From contig NZ_JAFFZE010000011.1 in NCBI RefSeq assembly GCF_025165815.1, positions 1 to 64,000 of the forward strand: a stretch of 64,000 bases of DNA. Reading direction: 5' to 3'. How positions within the stretch are numbered: the stretch's first letter is position 1; every line of letters begins with the position of its first letter. Below, piece after piece: positions 36,013-44,894 of the stretch. Made by a program: the position numbers and the translations under genes. The notes under the pieces were generated by a model. The model searched no databases, was not told the DNA's origin, and worked only from the letters and a program-made list of their open reading frames with translations. This stretch comes from Actinophytocola gossypii (GTDB lineage: Bacteria > Actinomycetota > Actinomycetes > Mycobacteriales > Pseudonocardiaceae).

Positions 36013-37581
36013 TCAACGGGACAGGCGGCGCCAGAGGACGTAGTTGTGGTCCTCCGGGTAGTCGGTCCGGCCGATGCGCTCGGCGGCCAGGGACTGCACG
36101 TACTCACCCCGCCGGAACGACGGCCACCCGGGCAGGTCGTCGCGGCCGTTCGGGTCGCCGTCGGCGACGAAGCCGGTCCAGTAGTCGATCATCGTGGCGC
36201 GCAGGTAGGTCCGGGTGGCCGGCTCGATGTAGTCGACCTCGAACAGGTACGGCAGCTCCGCCATGTGACTCGCGCCAACCGGGAAGCTCGGACGCGGCAG
36301 GCCGGGGAACCACCCCGTGTCCCGCTCGGCGAACTCGTAGCCGAACGTCGGTACCCGGCGGGAGAACGCGCGCAGCGTGTCGTACGTGGACCTGGCCCAG
36401 TTCCGGTCGGTGAGCACCGCGGTCAACGCCTCGCTCGGCGACCCGTAGGCCGACAGCGGGTACGCCTCGAACACCTCGTGCGCGTGCCGGCCGGCGATCG
36501 CCCGCACCTCGCGCACGTAGTCCTCGGCGGTCAGCGGTTCCGCCCCCGGCACGAGCTCCAGGCCGCCGAGCCGACCGCCGTCCTCGTCGTGGTTGGCGCC
36601 CACCAGCACGGGCACCCGGTGGAACCGGCCGGTACGCACCGCGGCGGCGGGGTCGCGCGGCAGCAGCGGGGTGCCGGCGACCGGGTGGAAGTCGTCGTGA
36701 GCGTTGCCGCCCGCCGCGACGAGCGCGTCGGTGGACGTCTCCCGCAGGCAGCGCGCGGCGGTCGCCACGTCGTCGCAGCCGACCTCCTCGGCCACCGCGA
36801 GGCCCTGCCGCTCGGCCGCCGCCCGGGTGTGGGTGGTGCCGCCGGTACAGGGCGCGCTCTGCATGATCGCCCGGTCGAAGAGGCCCTCGGCCGCCGGTGA
36901 CGTCAGCTGTGCGCAGACGCTGTAGCCGCCACCGGACTGGCCGGCCAGCGTGACGTCGTCCGGGTCGCCGCCGAACGCGGCGATGTTGTCCCGCACCCAG
37001 CGCAGCGCGGCCTGCTGGTCGGCCAGGCCCAGGTTGGCCGAGTCGGGCAGCGCCGGGTGGGCCAGGAAGCCGAGCGTGCCGAGCCGGTAGTTGACCGTCA
37101 CGACGACGACGTCACCTCGGGACGCCATGTCGGCGGCGCCGTAGCTGTCGCCCGCGCCGTAGACGAGGCTGCCGCCGTGGACCCACACCAGTACCGGTAG
37201 GTCCCGGCCGCGGGTGGGTGCGGTGACGTTGAGGTTCAGGCAGTCCTCGCCCTGCGGTTCGGCGGCGATCGGCAGGTCCGTTGGCTGGGGGCAGGCGTTG
37301 CCCTGCCTGGTCGCGTCGCGCACGCCGGTCCAGTCGGCCGGTGACGCGGGCGGCGCCCATCGTCGTTCGCCGACCGGGGCGGCGGCGTACGGGATGCCCT
37401 GGAAGGTGCGTACCCCGTCGGCACGCGAGCCGCGCACCGTGCCGCTGGTCGTGTCGACGAGCACGTTCCCCGCGTTCACCTGGTCCCCGGCCGGCGGCGC
37501 TTCGCCGAACGCCGCCGCCGTTCCGTAGACACCGCCCGCGACGAGCGCGGCGAGCGCCAGGCCGAGTCCGATCTTCTTCAT
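36013..37581 (-). CDS. Secreted type B carboxylesterase
   Basis: This 522-aa alpha/beta hydrolase has a signal peptide (1-24), the oxyanion region VWVHGGSLVYGAG, the nucleophile elbow GQSGGG (S216), and the conserved EDCLNLNV and GASHMAELPYLF segments of the cholinesterase-like family, the latter holding the catalytic His. The ATG at 37581 follows GGAGGGG. It is divergent from a TetR regulator, with a perfect inverted repeat between the two, so substrate-induced expression is likely. The natural ester is unknown. Confidence 0.93.
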   Translation of the reverse strand: MKKIGLGLALAALVAGGVYGTAAAFGEAPPAGDQVNAGNVLVDTTSGTVRGSRADGVRTFQGIPYAAAPVGERRWAPPASPADWTGVRDATRQGNACPQPTDLPIAAEPQGEDCLNLNVTAPTRGRDLPVLVWVHGGSLVYGAGDSYGAADMASRGDVVVVTVNYRLGTLGFLAHPALPDSANLGLADQQAALRWVRDNIAAFGGDPDDVTLAGQSGGGYSVCAQLTSPAAEGLFDRAIMQSAPCTGGTTHTRAAAERQGLAVAEEVGCDDVATAARCLRETSTDALVAAGGNAHDDFHPVAGTPLLPRDPAAAVRTGRFHRVPVLVGANHDEDGGRLGGLELVPGAEPLTAEDYVREVRAIAGRHAHEVFEAYPLSAYGSPSEALTAVLTDRNWARSTYDTLRAFSRRVPTFGYEFAERDTGWFPGLPRPSFPVGASHMAELPYLFEVDYIEPATRTYLRATMIDYWTGFVADGDPNGRDDLPGWPSFRRGEYVQSLAAERIGRTDYPEDHNYVLWRRLSR

Positions 37582-37620
37582 GTCCCCTCCACCGGTTGTT
37601 GACGACGAGGACTGTACAAA

Positions 37621-37657
37621 CGCCTTAGGCAATCGAGCAAGACGTTTGCCTAAGGCG
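37621..37657. promoter_or_regulatory. Perfect inverted-repeat operator between esterase and TetR genes
   Basis: CGCCTTAGGCAA (37621-37632) and TTGCCTAAGGCG (37646-37657) form a perfect 12-bp inverted repeat with a 13-bp spacer. An extra half-site TTAGGC lies at 37675-37680, next to the TetR start. It lies 39 bp from the esterase start and 30 bp from the TetR start, as expected of a shared operator. Confidence 0.88.
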
Positions 37658-37687
37658 AATGCGTCAGGCGCTTGTTAGGCTGCCGGC

Positions 37688-38269
37688 ATGGGAAACCGGG
37701 AGGACCTGCTGGCCGCGGCGAAGCACTGCCTGCTCGAGAAGGGGTACGACCGCACGACGGTCCGGGACATCGCCTCGGCGGCCAAGGTGAGCATGGCCGC
37801 GATCGGCTACCACTACGGCTCGCGGGAGGCCCTGCTGAACGAAGCCCTGTTCGAGGCGATGGACGACTGGGGCGACCGGGTCGGCCGGGCACTCGCGCCC
37901 GACTCGGGGGACGAGGGTTCGTCGGCGGAGCGGTTCGCGGCCAGGATCGCGCGGATGACGGAGTCCCTCGGCGAGAACCGGCAGTTCTGGCTGGCCAGCT
38001 TCGAGGCGTTCATGCAGGCACAGCGGTCCCCCGAACTGCGGGAACAGCTCGCGACGGGTCAGGCGGACGGACGCCGCGGGCTGGCGGCGATGGTGCTCGG
38101 CGTCCCGGAGGACGAGGTCCCCGACGACGCGGCCCGCACCGTCGGCGCGGTGCAGCTGGCGCTGATCTCGGGCATCGCGGTCCAGTGGCTCAGCGACCCG
38201 GACACGGCGCCGACCGGCGCGGACGTGCTCGCCGGCCTCCGCGCCCTGCTCGGCGTGCGCGCGGACTGA
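37688..38269 (+). CDS. TetR family transcriptional regulator
   Basis: This 193-aa regulator has an N-terminal HTH (DLLAAAKHCLLEKGYDRTTVRDIASAAKVSMAAIGYHYGSREALL) and a helical ligand-binding domain. It probably represses the divergent secreted esterase and itself through the shared inverted repeat. The ATG at 37688 lies near the third TTAGGC half-site. The ligand is unknown. Confidence 0.92.
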   Translation: MGNREDLLAAAKHCLLEKGYDRTTVRDIASAAKVSMAAIGYHYGSREALLNEALFEAMDDWGDRVGRALAPDSGDEGSSAERFAARIARMTESLGENRQFWLASFEAFMQAQRSPELREQLATGQADGRRGLAAMVLGVPEDEVPDDAARTVGAVQLALISGIAVQWLSDPDTAPTGADVLAGLRALLGVRAD

Positions 38270-38288
38270 CCCGGCCCGCGCGGTCGGT

Positions 38289-39038
38289 TCAGCGCGGGGT
38301 CAGCACACAGAACTCGTTGCCTTCCGGGTCGGCGAGCACACGCCACGGCACGCCCGTCTGCCCGACGTCCGCCGGCTCGGCGCCGAGGGCGCGCAGGCGG
38401 TCGGCCTCGGCCGCGATCGTGCCGTCCGGAGGCGGCGCGACGTCCAGGTGCACCCGGTTCTTCACCGTGTGCGGCTCGGTCGTGCGGACGAACTCCAGCC
38501 ACGGGCCCCGGCCGTCCGGGTCGCGCAGGGAGGCCAGCGCAGGGTCGGCCCGCACGACCGGCCACCCGCTGGCCGCCGACCAGAACCCGGCCAGCGCGGG
38601 CGGGTCCGCGGCGTCGGCGACCACGGCGGCGACCGCGCCGGTGTCGGCGTACTCGGGACGCGGCTCCAGCACGCAGAACTCGTTGCCGCCGGGGTCGGCG
38701 AGCACGAACCACGGCACGTTGCGCTGGCCGATGTCGACCCGCTTCGCCCCGAGTGCGAGCGCGCGGTCGAGGATCGCCATCTGCTGGTCCGCCGACGCGC
38801 TCGCCAGGTCGAGGTGCAGCCGGTTCCGGACCGTCTTCGGCTCGGACACCGGCACGAACACCAGGTCCCAGCGCCAGCCGTCGCCGGGCGGGGCCTGGAC
38901 CTCGACCTCCCCGTCGACCTCCCCGTCGACCTCCCCGGCCGACAGGCTGACCCGCCAGCCGAGCAGGGCGCACCAGAACTCCGCCAGCGCCGCCGGATCC
39001 GCCGCGTCGACGACCACGTTGACCAGTCGCGTGGACAT
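38289..39038 (-). CDS. Double VOC-domain protein
   Basis: This 249-aa protein holds two VOC modules (about 1-125 and 130-249), each ending DPxGNEFCVLxPR, a pattern common in the glyoxalase-like domain found in actinobacteria. The acidic loop in the first module is built from a 12-bp tandem repeat (GEVDGEVDGEVEV). No substrate is evident. The ATG at 39038 has no strong ribosome binding site. Confidence 0.82.
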   Translation of the reverse strand: MSTRLVNVVVDAADPAALAEFWCALLGWRVSLSAGEVDGEVDGEVEVQAPPGDGWRWDLVFVPVSEPKTVRNRLHLDLASASADQQMAILDRALALGAKRVDIGQRNVPWFVLADPGGNEFCVLEPRPEYADTGAVAAVVADAADPPALAGFWSAASGWPVVRADPALASLRDPDGRGPWLEFVRTTEPHTVKNRVHLDVAPPPDGTIAAEADRLRALGAEPADVGQTGVPWRVLADPEGNEFCVLTPR

Positions 39039-39069
39039 GATCCAGACGCTAGCCGACGGCACCGACAGT

Positions 39070-39837
39070 TCAGTGCGTCGCGAGCCGCAGCAGGTGCCAC
39101 AGCTGCCCGATGCCCGTGCGGTCGCCGGCGGGGGTGACCGTGCGGATCGGCCGCCTGCCCCACAGCCACAGGTACATACCGGTCGGGTCGGTCGCCACGG
39201 TCGCGTCCACGCCGTCGACCTCGTCCTCCCCCGCCCGCCAGGCCGACGTGCCGGTGGCGGTCATGCTGGCGATCCACCGCCGGCGCCCGGTGAGCACCGC
39301 GACCTGTCCGCGCCACGCGTTCGTCACGCCGAGCACGCCGAGCCGGTGGGTGAACCACAGCGTCAGCGCCTCGTCGACGCCGTCGAGCGCCACCTCGTCG
39401 TCGATGCCGCCCACGGTCATCCGCGCCGCCGCCTGCTGCACATCGATCCGGTGCACCGTGGTCTCGTGCGCGAGCCTGCGGTACCAGAACCCGTAGGCCT
39501 GGTGCACCGGCCACCAGGTCGGACAGCCCTCCTCCGGGTCGTGCGCGGCCAGCTCGGCGACCAGCTCGCGGTGCCCGGCACGCAGGTAGTCCTCGAGCGA
39601 CTCCCCCGGCGCCGGCGCGCGCTGCCACCTGGTCGGCTGGTCGCCGGCCCGCAGCCACGCCGTGACCATCCGGTACACGCTGCCGACGTGCCGCACGGTG
39701 CCGCCGAGCGTCATCCCGGGCGCGTTCGGCACGGCGAGACCGGGGTCGGCGCCGTGGGCCGACGACGCGAGCAGTTCCCCCTCGGAGACCAGCACCTCGA
39801 GCAGGCGACCGTAGCCGGCCAGTGCCCGACCCGTCAT
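39070..39837 (-). CDS. Mycothiol-dependent maleylpyruvate isomerase-like (TIGR03083) protein
   Basis: This 255-aa protein has the N-terminal DinB-like metal-binding bundle (RHVGSVYRMVTAWL, HETTVHRIDVQQA) and a C-terminal SCP2-like domain (WIASMTATGTSAWR...ATVATDPTGMYLWLWGR), as in the MDMPI family that uses mycothiol in actinobacteria. His residues in the bundle would bind metal. It overlaps the stop of the HEPN gene by 4 bp (ATGA), so it is co-translated with an SOS-linked gene. Confidence 0.82.
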   Translation of the reverse strand: MTGRALAGYGRLLEVLVSEGELLASSAHGADPGLAVPNAPGMTLGGTVRHVGSVYRMVTAWLRAGDQPTRWQRAPAPGESLEDYLRAGHRELVAELAAHDPEEGCPTWWPVHQAYGFWYRRLAHETTVHRIDVQQAAARMTVGGIDDEVALDGVDEALTLWFTHRLGVLGVTNAWRGQVAVLTGRRRWIASMTATGTSAWRAGEDEVDGVDATVATDPTGMYLWLWGRRPIRTVTPAGDRTGIGQLWHLLRLATH

Positions 39838-40262
39838 CGTGAACCGGATCGGGTGCCGCTTCCGCGGATCGCGCGGGTGACCAGCTCGAGGAACTGGCCG
39901 GACTGGCGGACCAGGTCGTCGGCGGACCGGGCGGTGACCGCGCGGGTGATGCCGGCCTGCACGGACGCGCGGGTGGCCGAGCAGGACGCGAAGAACGCCG
40001 CCCACTCGCGCATCTCCGGCGCCACCGACGCGAGCAGCGTCCACACGCTCATCGGCCGCGCCCTGGCCCGGTGCGGACGGCCGCGCATGGCGAGCAGCGC
40101 CGCCGCGGCACGCAGGGCGGACAGGTAGGCCTGGGCGAACCGCTGCGCGGCGTCGGGGTCGACCTCGGCCTCGGCGAGCCCCCGTTCGGCCTGGGAGAGC
40201 AGGGTGAGCGCGGACTCCGGCGCGTTCGGCAGCTGGTCCCGATGGTCCAGGGTTGTGGTCAC
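39834..40262 (-). CDS. SAV_6107-family HEPN domain protein
   Basis: This 142-aa all-helical protein (LTLLSQAERGLAEA...AQRFAQAYLSALRAAAALLAMRGRP...VWTLLASVAPEMREWAAFFA) matches the SAV_6107-type HEPN family. I do not see the R-x4-6-H ribonuclease motif of toxic HEPN proteins. The GTG at 40262 follows GAGGAGGAG. A perfect LexA box lies 111 bp upstream, and it is coupled to the TIGR03083-like gene. A damage-response role is inferred from the box. Confidence 0.75.
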   Translation of the reverse strand: MTTTLDHRDQLPNAPESALTLLSQAERGLAEAEVDPDAAQRFAQAYLSALRAAAALLAMRGRPHRARARPMSVWTLLASVAPEMREWAAFFASCSATRASVQAGITRAVTARSADDLVRQSGQFLELVTRAIRGSGTRSGSR

Positions 40263-40372
40263 CTGACTCCTCCTCGCGGTCCGAGATCGTCACTGGGCGT
40301 GACGTCATGCCGTGGGGAAGCCGGCGCGCTCGGTGGCGAGGCGCTTCCCCCGCCCCGCCACCGAGCCTGTGC

Positions 40373-40388
40373 TCGAACGCATGTTCGA
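40373..40388. promoter_or_regulatory. LexA (SOS) box upstream of the HEPN gene, perfect match
   Basis: TCGAACGCATGTTCGA fits TCGAAC-R-N3-GTTYGA exactly. It lies 111 bp upstream of the HEPN gene and 95 bp upstream of the divergent ybaK-like gene, so it could control either. Confidence 0.9.
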
Positions 40389-40482
40389 ACACGTTCCGAG
40401 CTTAACTCCGGCCACCGGCAGACTCAACCTCGGTACGGAATTTGGGCGGCGACGCGGGCCACACCTGTGCTCTGATGTGCGT

Positions 40483-41004
40483 ATGAGCTCTCTGGACCAC
40501 CCCGCGATCAGCAAGACCGCCGCCGCCCTGCGCGAGGCCGGCCTCACCGCCGCCGCCGACGGCATCCGCGTGCTGGCCGACGACGTGCGCACCGCGGCGG
40601 CCGCCGCCGAGGCCGTCGGGGTGCCGGTCGGCGCGATCGCGAACAGCCTCGTGTTCCGGGCTACCGAGGGTGACCGGGTGTTCCCGTTGCTCGCGCTGAC
40701 CTCCGGCGCGCACCGGGCCGACACCGACGCGCTGGCCCGGCTGGCCGGAGCGAGCGCGGTGGGTCGTGCGGACCCGGCGTTCGTGCGCGAGCACACCGGG
40801 CAGGCGATCGGCGGCGTGGCGCCGGTCGGCCACCCCCGGCCGGTGCGCACGCTGGTCGACACCGCGCTGGCGCGGTACGAGGTGGTGTGGGCCGCCGCCG
40901 GTCATCCGAAGGCGGTGTTCCCGACGACGTTCGCCGATCTGGTGGAGCTGACGGGGGGCGTGGCTGCGGACGTGGCGGGCGAGGAGGACAATTCCGTGGT
41001 GTGA
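40483..41004 (+). CDS. YbaK/EbsC-type aminoacyl-tRNA deacylase
   Basis: This 173-aa protein has the YbaK fold: AIANSLVFRA, LALTSGAHRAD, GQAIGGVAPVGHP and YEVVWAAAGHPKAVFPTTF, with the conserved Lys and GGVxPxGHP motif. Family members hydrolyse misacylated Cys- or Ala-tRNA(Pro). The ATG at 40483 is preceded by a plausible start region; the stop overlaps the next GNAT gene by 4 bp (GTGA). Confidence 0.9.
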   Translation: MSSLDHPAISKTAAALREAGLTAAADGIRVLADDVRTAAAAAEAVGVPVGAIANSLVFRATEGDRVFPLLALTSGAHRADTDALARLAGASAVGRADPAFVREHTGQAIGGVAPVGHPRPVRTLVDTALARYEVVWAAAGHPKAVFPTTFADLVELTGGVAADVAGEEDNSVV

Positions 41005-41564
41005 CCTCGGTTCCGCCACGGGTCGAACGCTTCGTCGACCTCAACCAGGACGAGTTGCGCCGTCGGCTGCACGAAGCGCTGTCGCTGTACGTCACGGCGA
41101 TGCGCTACCCCGCCGGCACGGCGGAGCAGCGCGCGCCGATGTGGCTCGCGCACATGCTGCGCCCGGACTGGCGCTGCGTCGCCGCGCTGGACGCCGACGA
41201 CACGATGGTCGGCATCGCCTACGGCTACCGGGGGGCGGCCGGGCAGTGGTGGCACGAGCAGGTGCGGCGCGGTGTCGTGGAACGCTCCGGCCAGGAGTTC
41301 GCGGACAGCTGGCTCGACGACTACTTCGAGCTGACCGAGGTGCACGTGCGCCCGGCGTCCCAGGGCCGAGGGGTCGGCGAGGACCTGCTGCGGCGGCTGC
41401 TGGCCACGGTGCCGGCGAGCAAGGTGCTGCTGTCCACCCCGGAGGGCCCGTCGCGCGCGTGGCGGCTGTACTACCGGGTGGGCTTCACCGACGTGCTGCG
41501 GAACTACCGGTTCACCGGGGACCCGCGCCCGTTCGGCGTGCTCGGCCGGACCCTGCCGCTGTAA
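41001..41564 (+). CDS. GNAT family N-acetyltransferase
   Basis: This 187-aa acetyltransferase has VGIAYGYRG, ELTEVHVRPASQGRGVGEDLLRRLL (acetyl-CoA loop SQGRGVG) and a C-terminal YYRVGFTDVLRNY. The GTG at 41001 overlaps the ybaK-like stop and GAGGAGGA lies upstream, so the two are coupled. The acceptor is unknown. Confidence 0.85.
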   Translation: MTSVPPRVERFVDLNQDELRRRLHEALSLYVTAMRYPAGTAEQRAPMWLAHMLRPDWRCVAALDADDTMVGIAYGYRGAAGQWWHEQVRRGVVERSGQEFADSWLDDYFELTEVHVRPASQGRGVGEDLLRRLLATVPASKVLLSTPEGPSRAWRLYYRVGFTDVLRNYRFTGDPRPFGVLGRTLPL

Positions 41565-41616
41565 CGGGGGCCGCGCGCACAACCGGACCACAACCAGGCC
41601 GGGCTACACAGACCGC

Positions 41617-42422
41617 ATGTGTGCCAGAGACATGAGATCAGCGGCTCTGCTCGTCGTCACCACCGTCGTCACCGCCGTCGTCGCCCTGCTGGGCGGTGCC
41701 TCGACGCCCACGGCCGCCGCGGCGGAGTGCGCGTTGCCGAGGGTGTCGGTGGCGACCACGGACCGGTACGAAGGCTCCGGCGGTGGTACGAACGAGTTCA
41801 CGTTCACCGTCCGGGTCACGGCGTCCGGCGAGGACTGCTCCATGCCGGGGTCGGTGCGGTACCGAACGCGTGACGGAAGTGCGGAAGCCGGGTCGGACTA
41901 CACCGCCGAGGCCGGCACCGTCAGTTGGAAAAGCCCCGGGTCGCACGAGCTCGTGGTGCCGGTCGCGCGGGACGACCAGCCCGAGTACACCGAGGACTTC
42001 AGCGTCGAGCTGTCCGCGCCGTGGAACGCGGTCATCGCCGGTTCGAGCGCCACGGCGACCGTGTTCAACGACGACAAGCTCATCGAGGCGGACTTCCCCG
42101 GGGTGGAGACCGCGATCGCCCAGGGAGGCATCTGCTGGTGGCCGGACGACCAGGTCGCGCTTCCGCTCCGGCTGAACGTCTCCCCGAAGGCGCCGATCAC
42201 GGTTCGGCTGTACGCCAAGGACGGGACCGCGGTGGCCGGGAAGCACTACGACCCGTGCGGTCGACCGTCACCTTCGCCGAGGGAGTCGAGAAGGCCGAGC
42301 TGCCGATCAAGATCATCGGTGGGCCGGCCGAATCCGACTACCGCCTGCCGTCCCGCACCCTGACCTACGACGGCTTCGACGGCCGCTACCAGGTCGACCT
42401 GCACTGGCAGGTCAACCGCTGA
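41617..42422 (+). pseudogene. Secreted Calx-beta domain protein, frameshifted
   Basis: A signal peptide (MRSAALLVVTTVVTAVVALLGG...AAAA) leads to two Calx-beta modules (RVSVATTDRYEGSGG...YRTRDGSAEAGSDYTAEAGTVSW and LRLNVSPKAPITVRLYAKDGTAVAGKHYDP). Near 42254-42256 the frame breaks: the natural continuation VRSTVTFAEGVEKAELPIKI lies in the next frame and ends at TGA 42420-42422, whereas the original frame runs on to 42363 with unrelated residues. Restoring one base in CCGTGCGG (as CCGGTGCGG) repairs the module. It is either a recent pseudogene or a sequencing error. Start is ATG 41617 or 41632. Confidence 0.82.
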
Positions 42423-42434
42423 CGACCCTCCCCG

Positions 42435-42470
42435 CGCGGGCGTGGGTGGCTCCGGCCGCCCGCGCCCGCG
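42435..42470. terminator. Bidirectional GC-rich hairpin
   Basis: CGCGGGCG (42435-42442) pairs with CGCCCGCG (42463-42470), and the inner bases continue the stem with two G-T pairs to a TCCG loop. It lies between the convergent Calx-beta and DUF885 genes. Confidence 0.7.
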
Positions 42471-42476
42471 CACGGG

Positions 42477-44132
42477 TCACAGGGCGGCCAGGCGTTCGCG
42501 GAGGGTGTCGAGGCCCATCTGGCCCATGCGCAGCGCCCGCATGTGGAAGTCCTTGAGGTCGAAGCCGGGACGGGACCTGGCCTCCTCGCGGGCGGACAGC
42601 CACAGACGCTCGCCGAGCTTGTACGCCGGAGCCTGGCCGGGCCAGCCCAGGTAGCGGTCGATCTCGTCGCGGACGTGGGCCTCCTCGCTGATCGTGCGGG
42701 TCAGCATGAACTCCAGGCCCAGCTCCGGGGTCCACCGCTCGCCCTCGTGGAAGCCGGTGCCGCGCGGGATCTCCAGCTTGAGGTGCATGCCGATGTCGAT
42801 GATCACCCGCGCCGCCCGGAACAGGTTCTCGTTCAGCATGCCGAACAGGTTGCCGTCGTCGGACAGGTAGCCGAACTCCTGCATCAGGCGCTCCGCGTAC
42901 AGCGCCCAGCCCTCGCTGTGGGCCGGCACCCACGCCAGCATGCGCTGGAACTTGTTCAGGTCCGACGTGTGCTGCGCGGTCGCGATCTGCAGGTGGTGCC
43001 CCGGCACACCCTCGTGGTAGACGATGCTGACCTCACGCCACGTGGAGAACTCGTCCTTGTCCGGCGGCAGCGCCCACCACATCGTCCCCGGACGGGTGAA
43101 ATCGTCGGACGGGTTCGTGTAGTACGCGCCCGCCCCGCCGCCGGGCGGTGCGATCCGGCAGTCCAGCCGGACGATCTCGTCCGGGATGTCGAAGTGCGTC
43201 CCGCGCAGGTCGGCGACCGCCTGGTCGGACAGCCGCTGCATCCAGTCGCGGAACTCCGACCGGCCGCTGACCAGGTATCTCGGGTCGACGTCGAGCGCGG
43301 CGGCGGCCTCGGGGATGGTCGCGCCGCGCTTGATCCGGTTCGCGACCTCGGTCATCTCGGTCTCGATCCGGGTGAACTCCGCCCACCCCCACTCGTAGGC
43401 CTCGCGCAGGTCCAGCCGCGCGCCAAGGTACGTCCGCGACCACAGGCCGTAGACGTCCTCGCCGACCGCGTCCTCGGCCGGCGCCTTCGCCAGCAGCTCC
43501 CCGCGCAGGAAGTCGGCCAGGTCGGCGTAGGCCTGGTCGGCCGCGGCGGCACCCGCGTCGAGCTCCGCGCGGACCTCGTCCGGCCCGCCCGAGGCGAACG
43601 TCGTGAAGAACGCGGGCTCGGCGCCCCGGCCGGACCAGGTGTCGCACTGCTCGGCGACCTTCGACACCTGCCGCGCGGCGGACACCACTCCGTTCCTCGC
43701 GGCGTGCCGCAGGCCCTCGCGGTAGCCGGCGATCGCCTCCGGCATGGCCGCCATCCGGCGCGCGATCGTGCGCCAGTCGTCGACGGTCTCGGTCGCCATC
43801 AGATCGAACACCTGGCGCATGCCCTGCGGCGGGCTGGCCAGCACGTTCAGCGACCCGGCCATCAGGCCGGCCTCGTGCGCCTCGAGCTCGACCCCCAGCC
43901 GCTCGGTGAACACCGCCTTGGCGGCACGCTCCCCGTCGTCTACCGGCTCCAGTGCGGCGACCTCCCGCAGCGCGGCGGCGGCCAGCTCGGCGCGGGCGGC
44001 GTGGCCGGCGGCGGAGAAGTCCGGCAGCCGGTCGTCGTGGCCGGGGATGCCCAGCTCGGTGGCCACGGTCGGCTCCAGCCGCACGTAGGAGTCCACATAG
44101 GAGTCGCAGACGCGGTGCACGGGGGTGTCCAT
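42477..44132 (-). CDS. DUF885 family protein (possible metallopeptidase)
   Basis: This 551-aa protein is a full-length DUF885 member. It has the HExxxHH-like motif YHEGVPGHHLQI and downstream SEGWALYAERL, a gluzincin-like arrangement that suggests zinc peptidase activity. No signal peptide is seen, so it should be cytoplasmic. The ATG at 44132 starts MDTPVHRVCDSYV. It is divergent from lppM with 66 bp between starts. Confidence 0.88.
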   Translation of the reverse strand: MDTPVHRVCDSYVDSYVRLEPTVATELGIPGHDDRLPDFSAAGHAARAELAAAALREVAALEPVDDGERAAKAVFTERLGVELEAHEAGLMAGSLNVLASPPQGMRQVFDLMATETVDDWRTIARRMAAMPEAIAGYREGLRHAARNGVVSAARQVSKVAEQCDTWSGRGAEPAFFTTFASGGPDEVRAELDAGAAAADQAYADLADFLRGELLAKAPAEDAVGEDVYGLWSRTYLGARLDLREAYEWGWAEFTRIETEMTEVANRIKRGATIPEAAAALDVDPRYLVSGRSEFRDWMQRLSDQAVADLRGTHFDIPDEIVRLDCRIAPPGGGAGAYYTNPSDDFTRPGTMWWALPPDKDEFSTWREVSIVYHEGVPGHHLQIATAQHTSDLNKFQRMLAWVPAHSEGWALYAERLMQEFGYLSDDGNLFGMLNENLFRAARVIIDIGMHLKLEIPRGTGFHEGERWTPELGLEFMLTRTISEEAHVRDEIDRYLGWPGQAPAYKLGERLWLSAREEARSRPGFDLKDFHMRALRMGQMGLDTLRERLAAL

Positions 44133-44198
44133 GGTTGGCGACGCTACCCAACCCGTCACCCGAATTTCCCCTCGGTGCGGTTCTGGCAGGATGGCGCG

Positions 44199-44888
44199 GT
44201 GCGCAGCGCCGGCCGACACCATGTCCGCAGAGTGCTCGGGCTCCTCGTGCTGCTCGGGCTCCTGACCACGTCGCTGACCGGCTGCCTGCGGATCCACGCG
44301 GCGCTGGCGGTCTCCCAGGACGACGTGGTCTCCGGTGACGTCGTGGTCTCGGCGCTGCCCCGGGACCGGGAGGACAAGGGCCCGACGCTGACGATCCCGC
44401 CGGAGCTCGCGGACAAGGTCACCATGGAGCCGTACTCGGCGGACGGGTACGTCGGCCAGAAGCTCACCCTGAACAACGTCGGGTTCACCGAGTTCGCCGT
44501 GCTCGTCGAGTCGATCTCCACGGCCGAGCAGTACCGGATCGCGTTCCACCGCTCGGGGAGCCTGGTGTCGCTCGCCGGCTCGATCGACCTCACCCGGGTC
44601 CCGGCGGACCGCGCGGACGTGCAGCTCAAGGTCGCCTTCCCGGGCACGGTCACCCGCACGACCGGCGACAACACCGACGGCACGGTCACCTGGGAGCCCA
44701 AGCCGGGCGCGGTGACCGAGTTCAACGCGACCACCCAGTACGCGAACTCCTCCGGCGTCTCCTGGATCCAGTGGGTGGCCATGGTCGGCGGCGGCGCCGT
44801 GCTCGTGGCGCTGCTGGTGGTCGTGCTGGCCCTGTCCGCCCACCGGCGCACGCTCCGCGCCGAACGCCTCGCCGCGGCGAGGCGATAG
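44199..44888 (+). CDS. lppM: LppM-like lipoprotein
   Basis: This 229-aa lipoprotein has a signal peptide ending in a lipobox (LTGC), a beta-rich LppM domain (RIHAALAVSQDDVVSGDVVVSALP) and a C-terminal membrane helix (about 196-218), the same layout as Rv2171 LppM. The N-terminal extension before the helix is basic. The GTG at 44199 has a weak AGGA upstream. It neighbours metF, as in mycobacteria. Confidence 0.85.
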   Translation: MRSAGRHHVRRVLGLLVLLGLLTTSLTGCLRIHAALAVSQDDVVSGDVVVSALPRDREDKGPTLTIPPELADKVTMEPYSADGYVGQKLTLNNVGFTEFAVLVESISTAEQYRIAFHRSGSLVSLAGSIDLTRVPADRADVQLKVAFPGTVTRTTGDNTDGTVTWEPKPGAVTEFNATTQYANSSGVSWIQWVAMVGGGAVLVALLVVVLALSAHRRTLRAERLAAARR

Positions 44889-44894
44889 CCGGAC

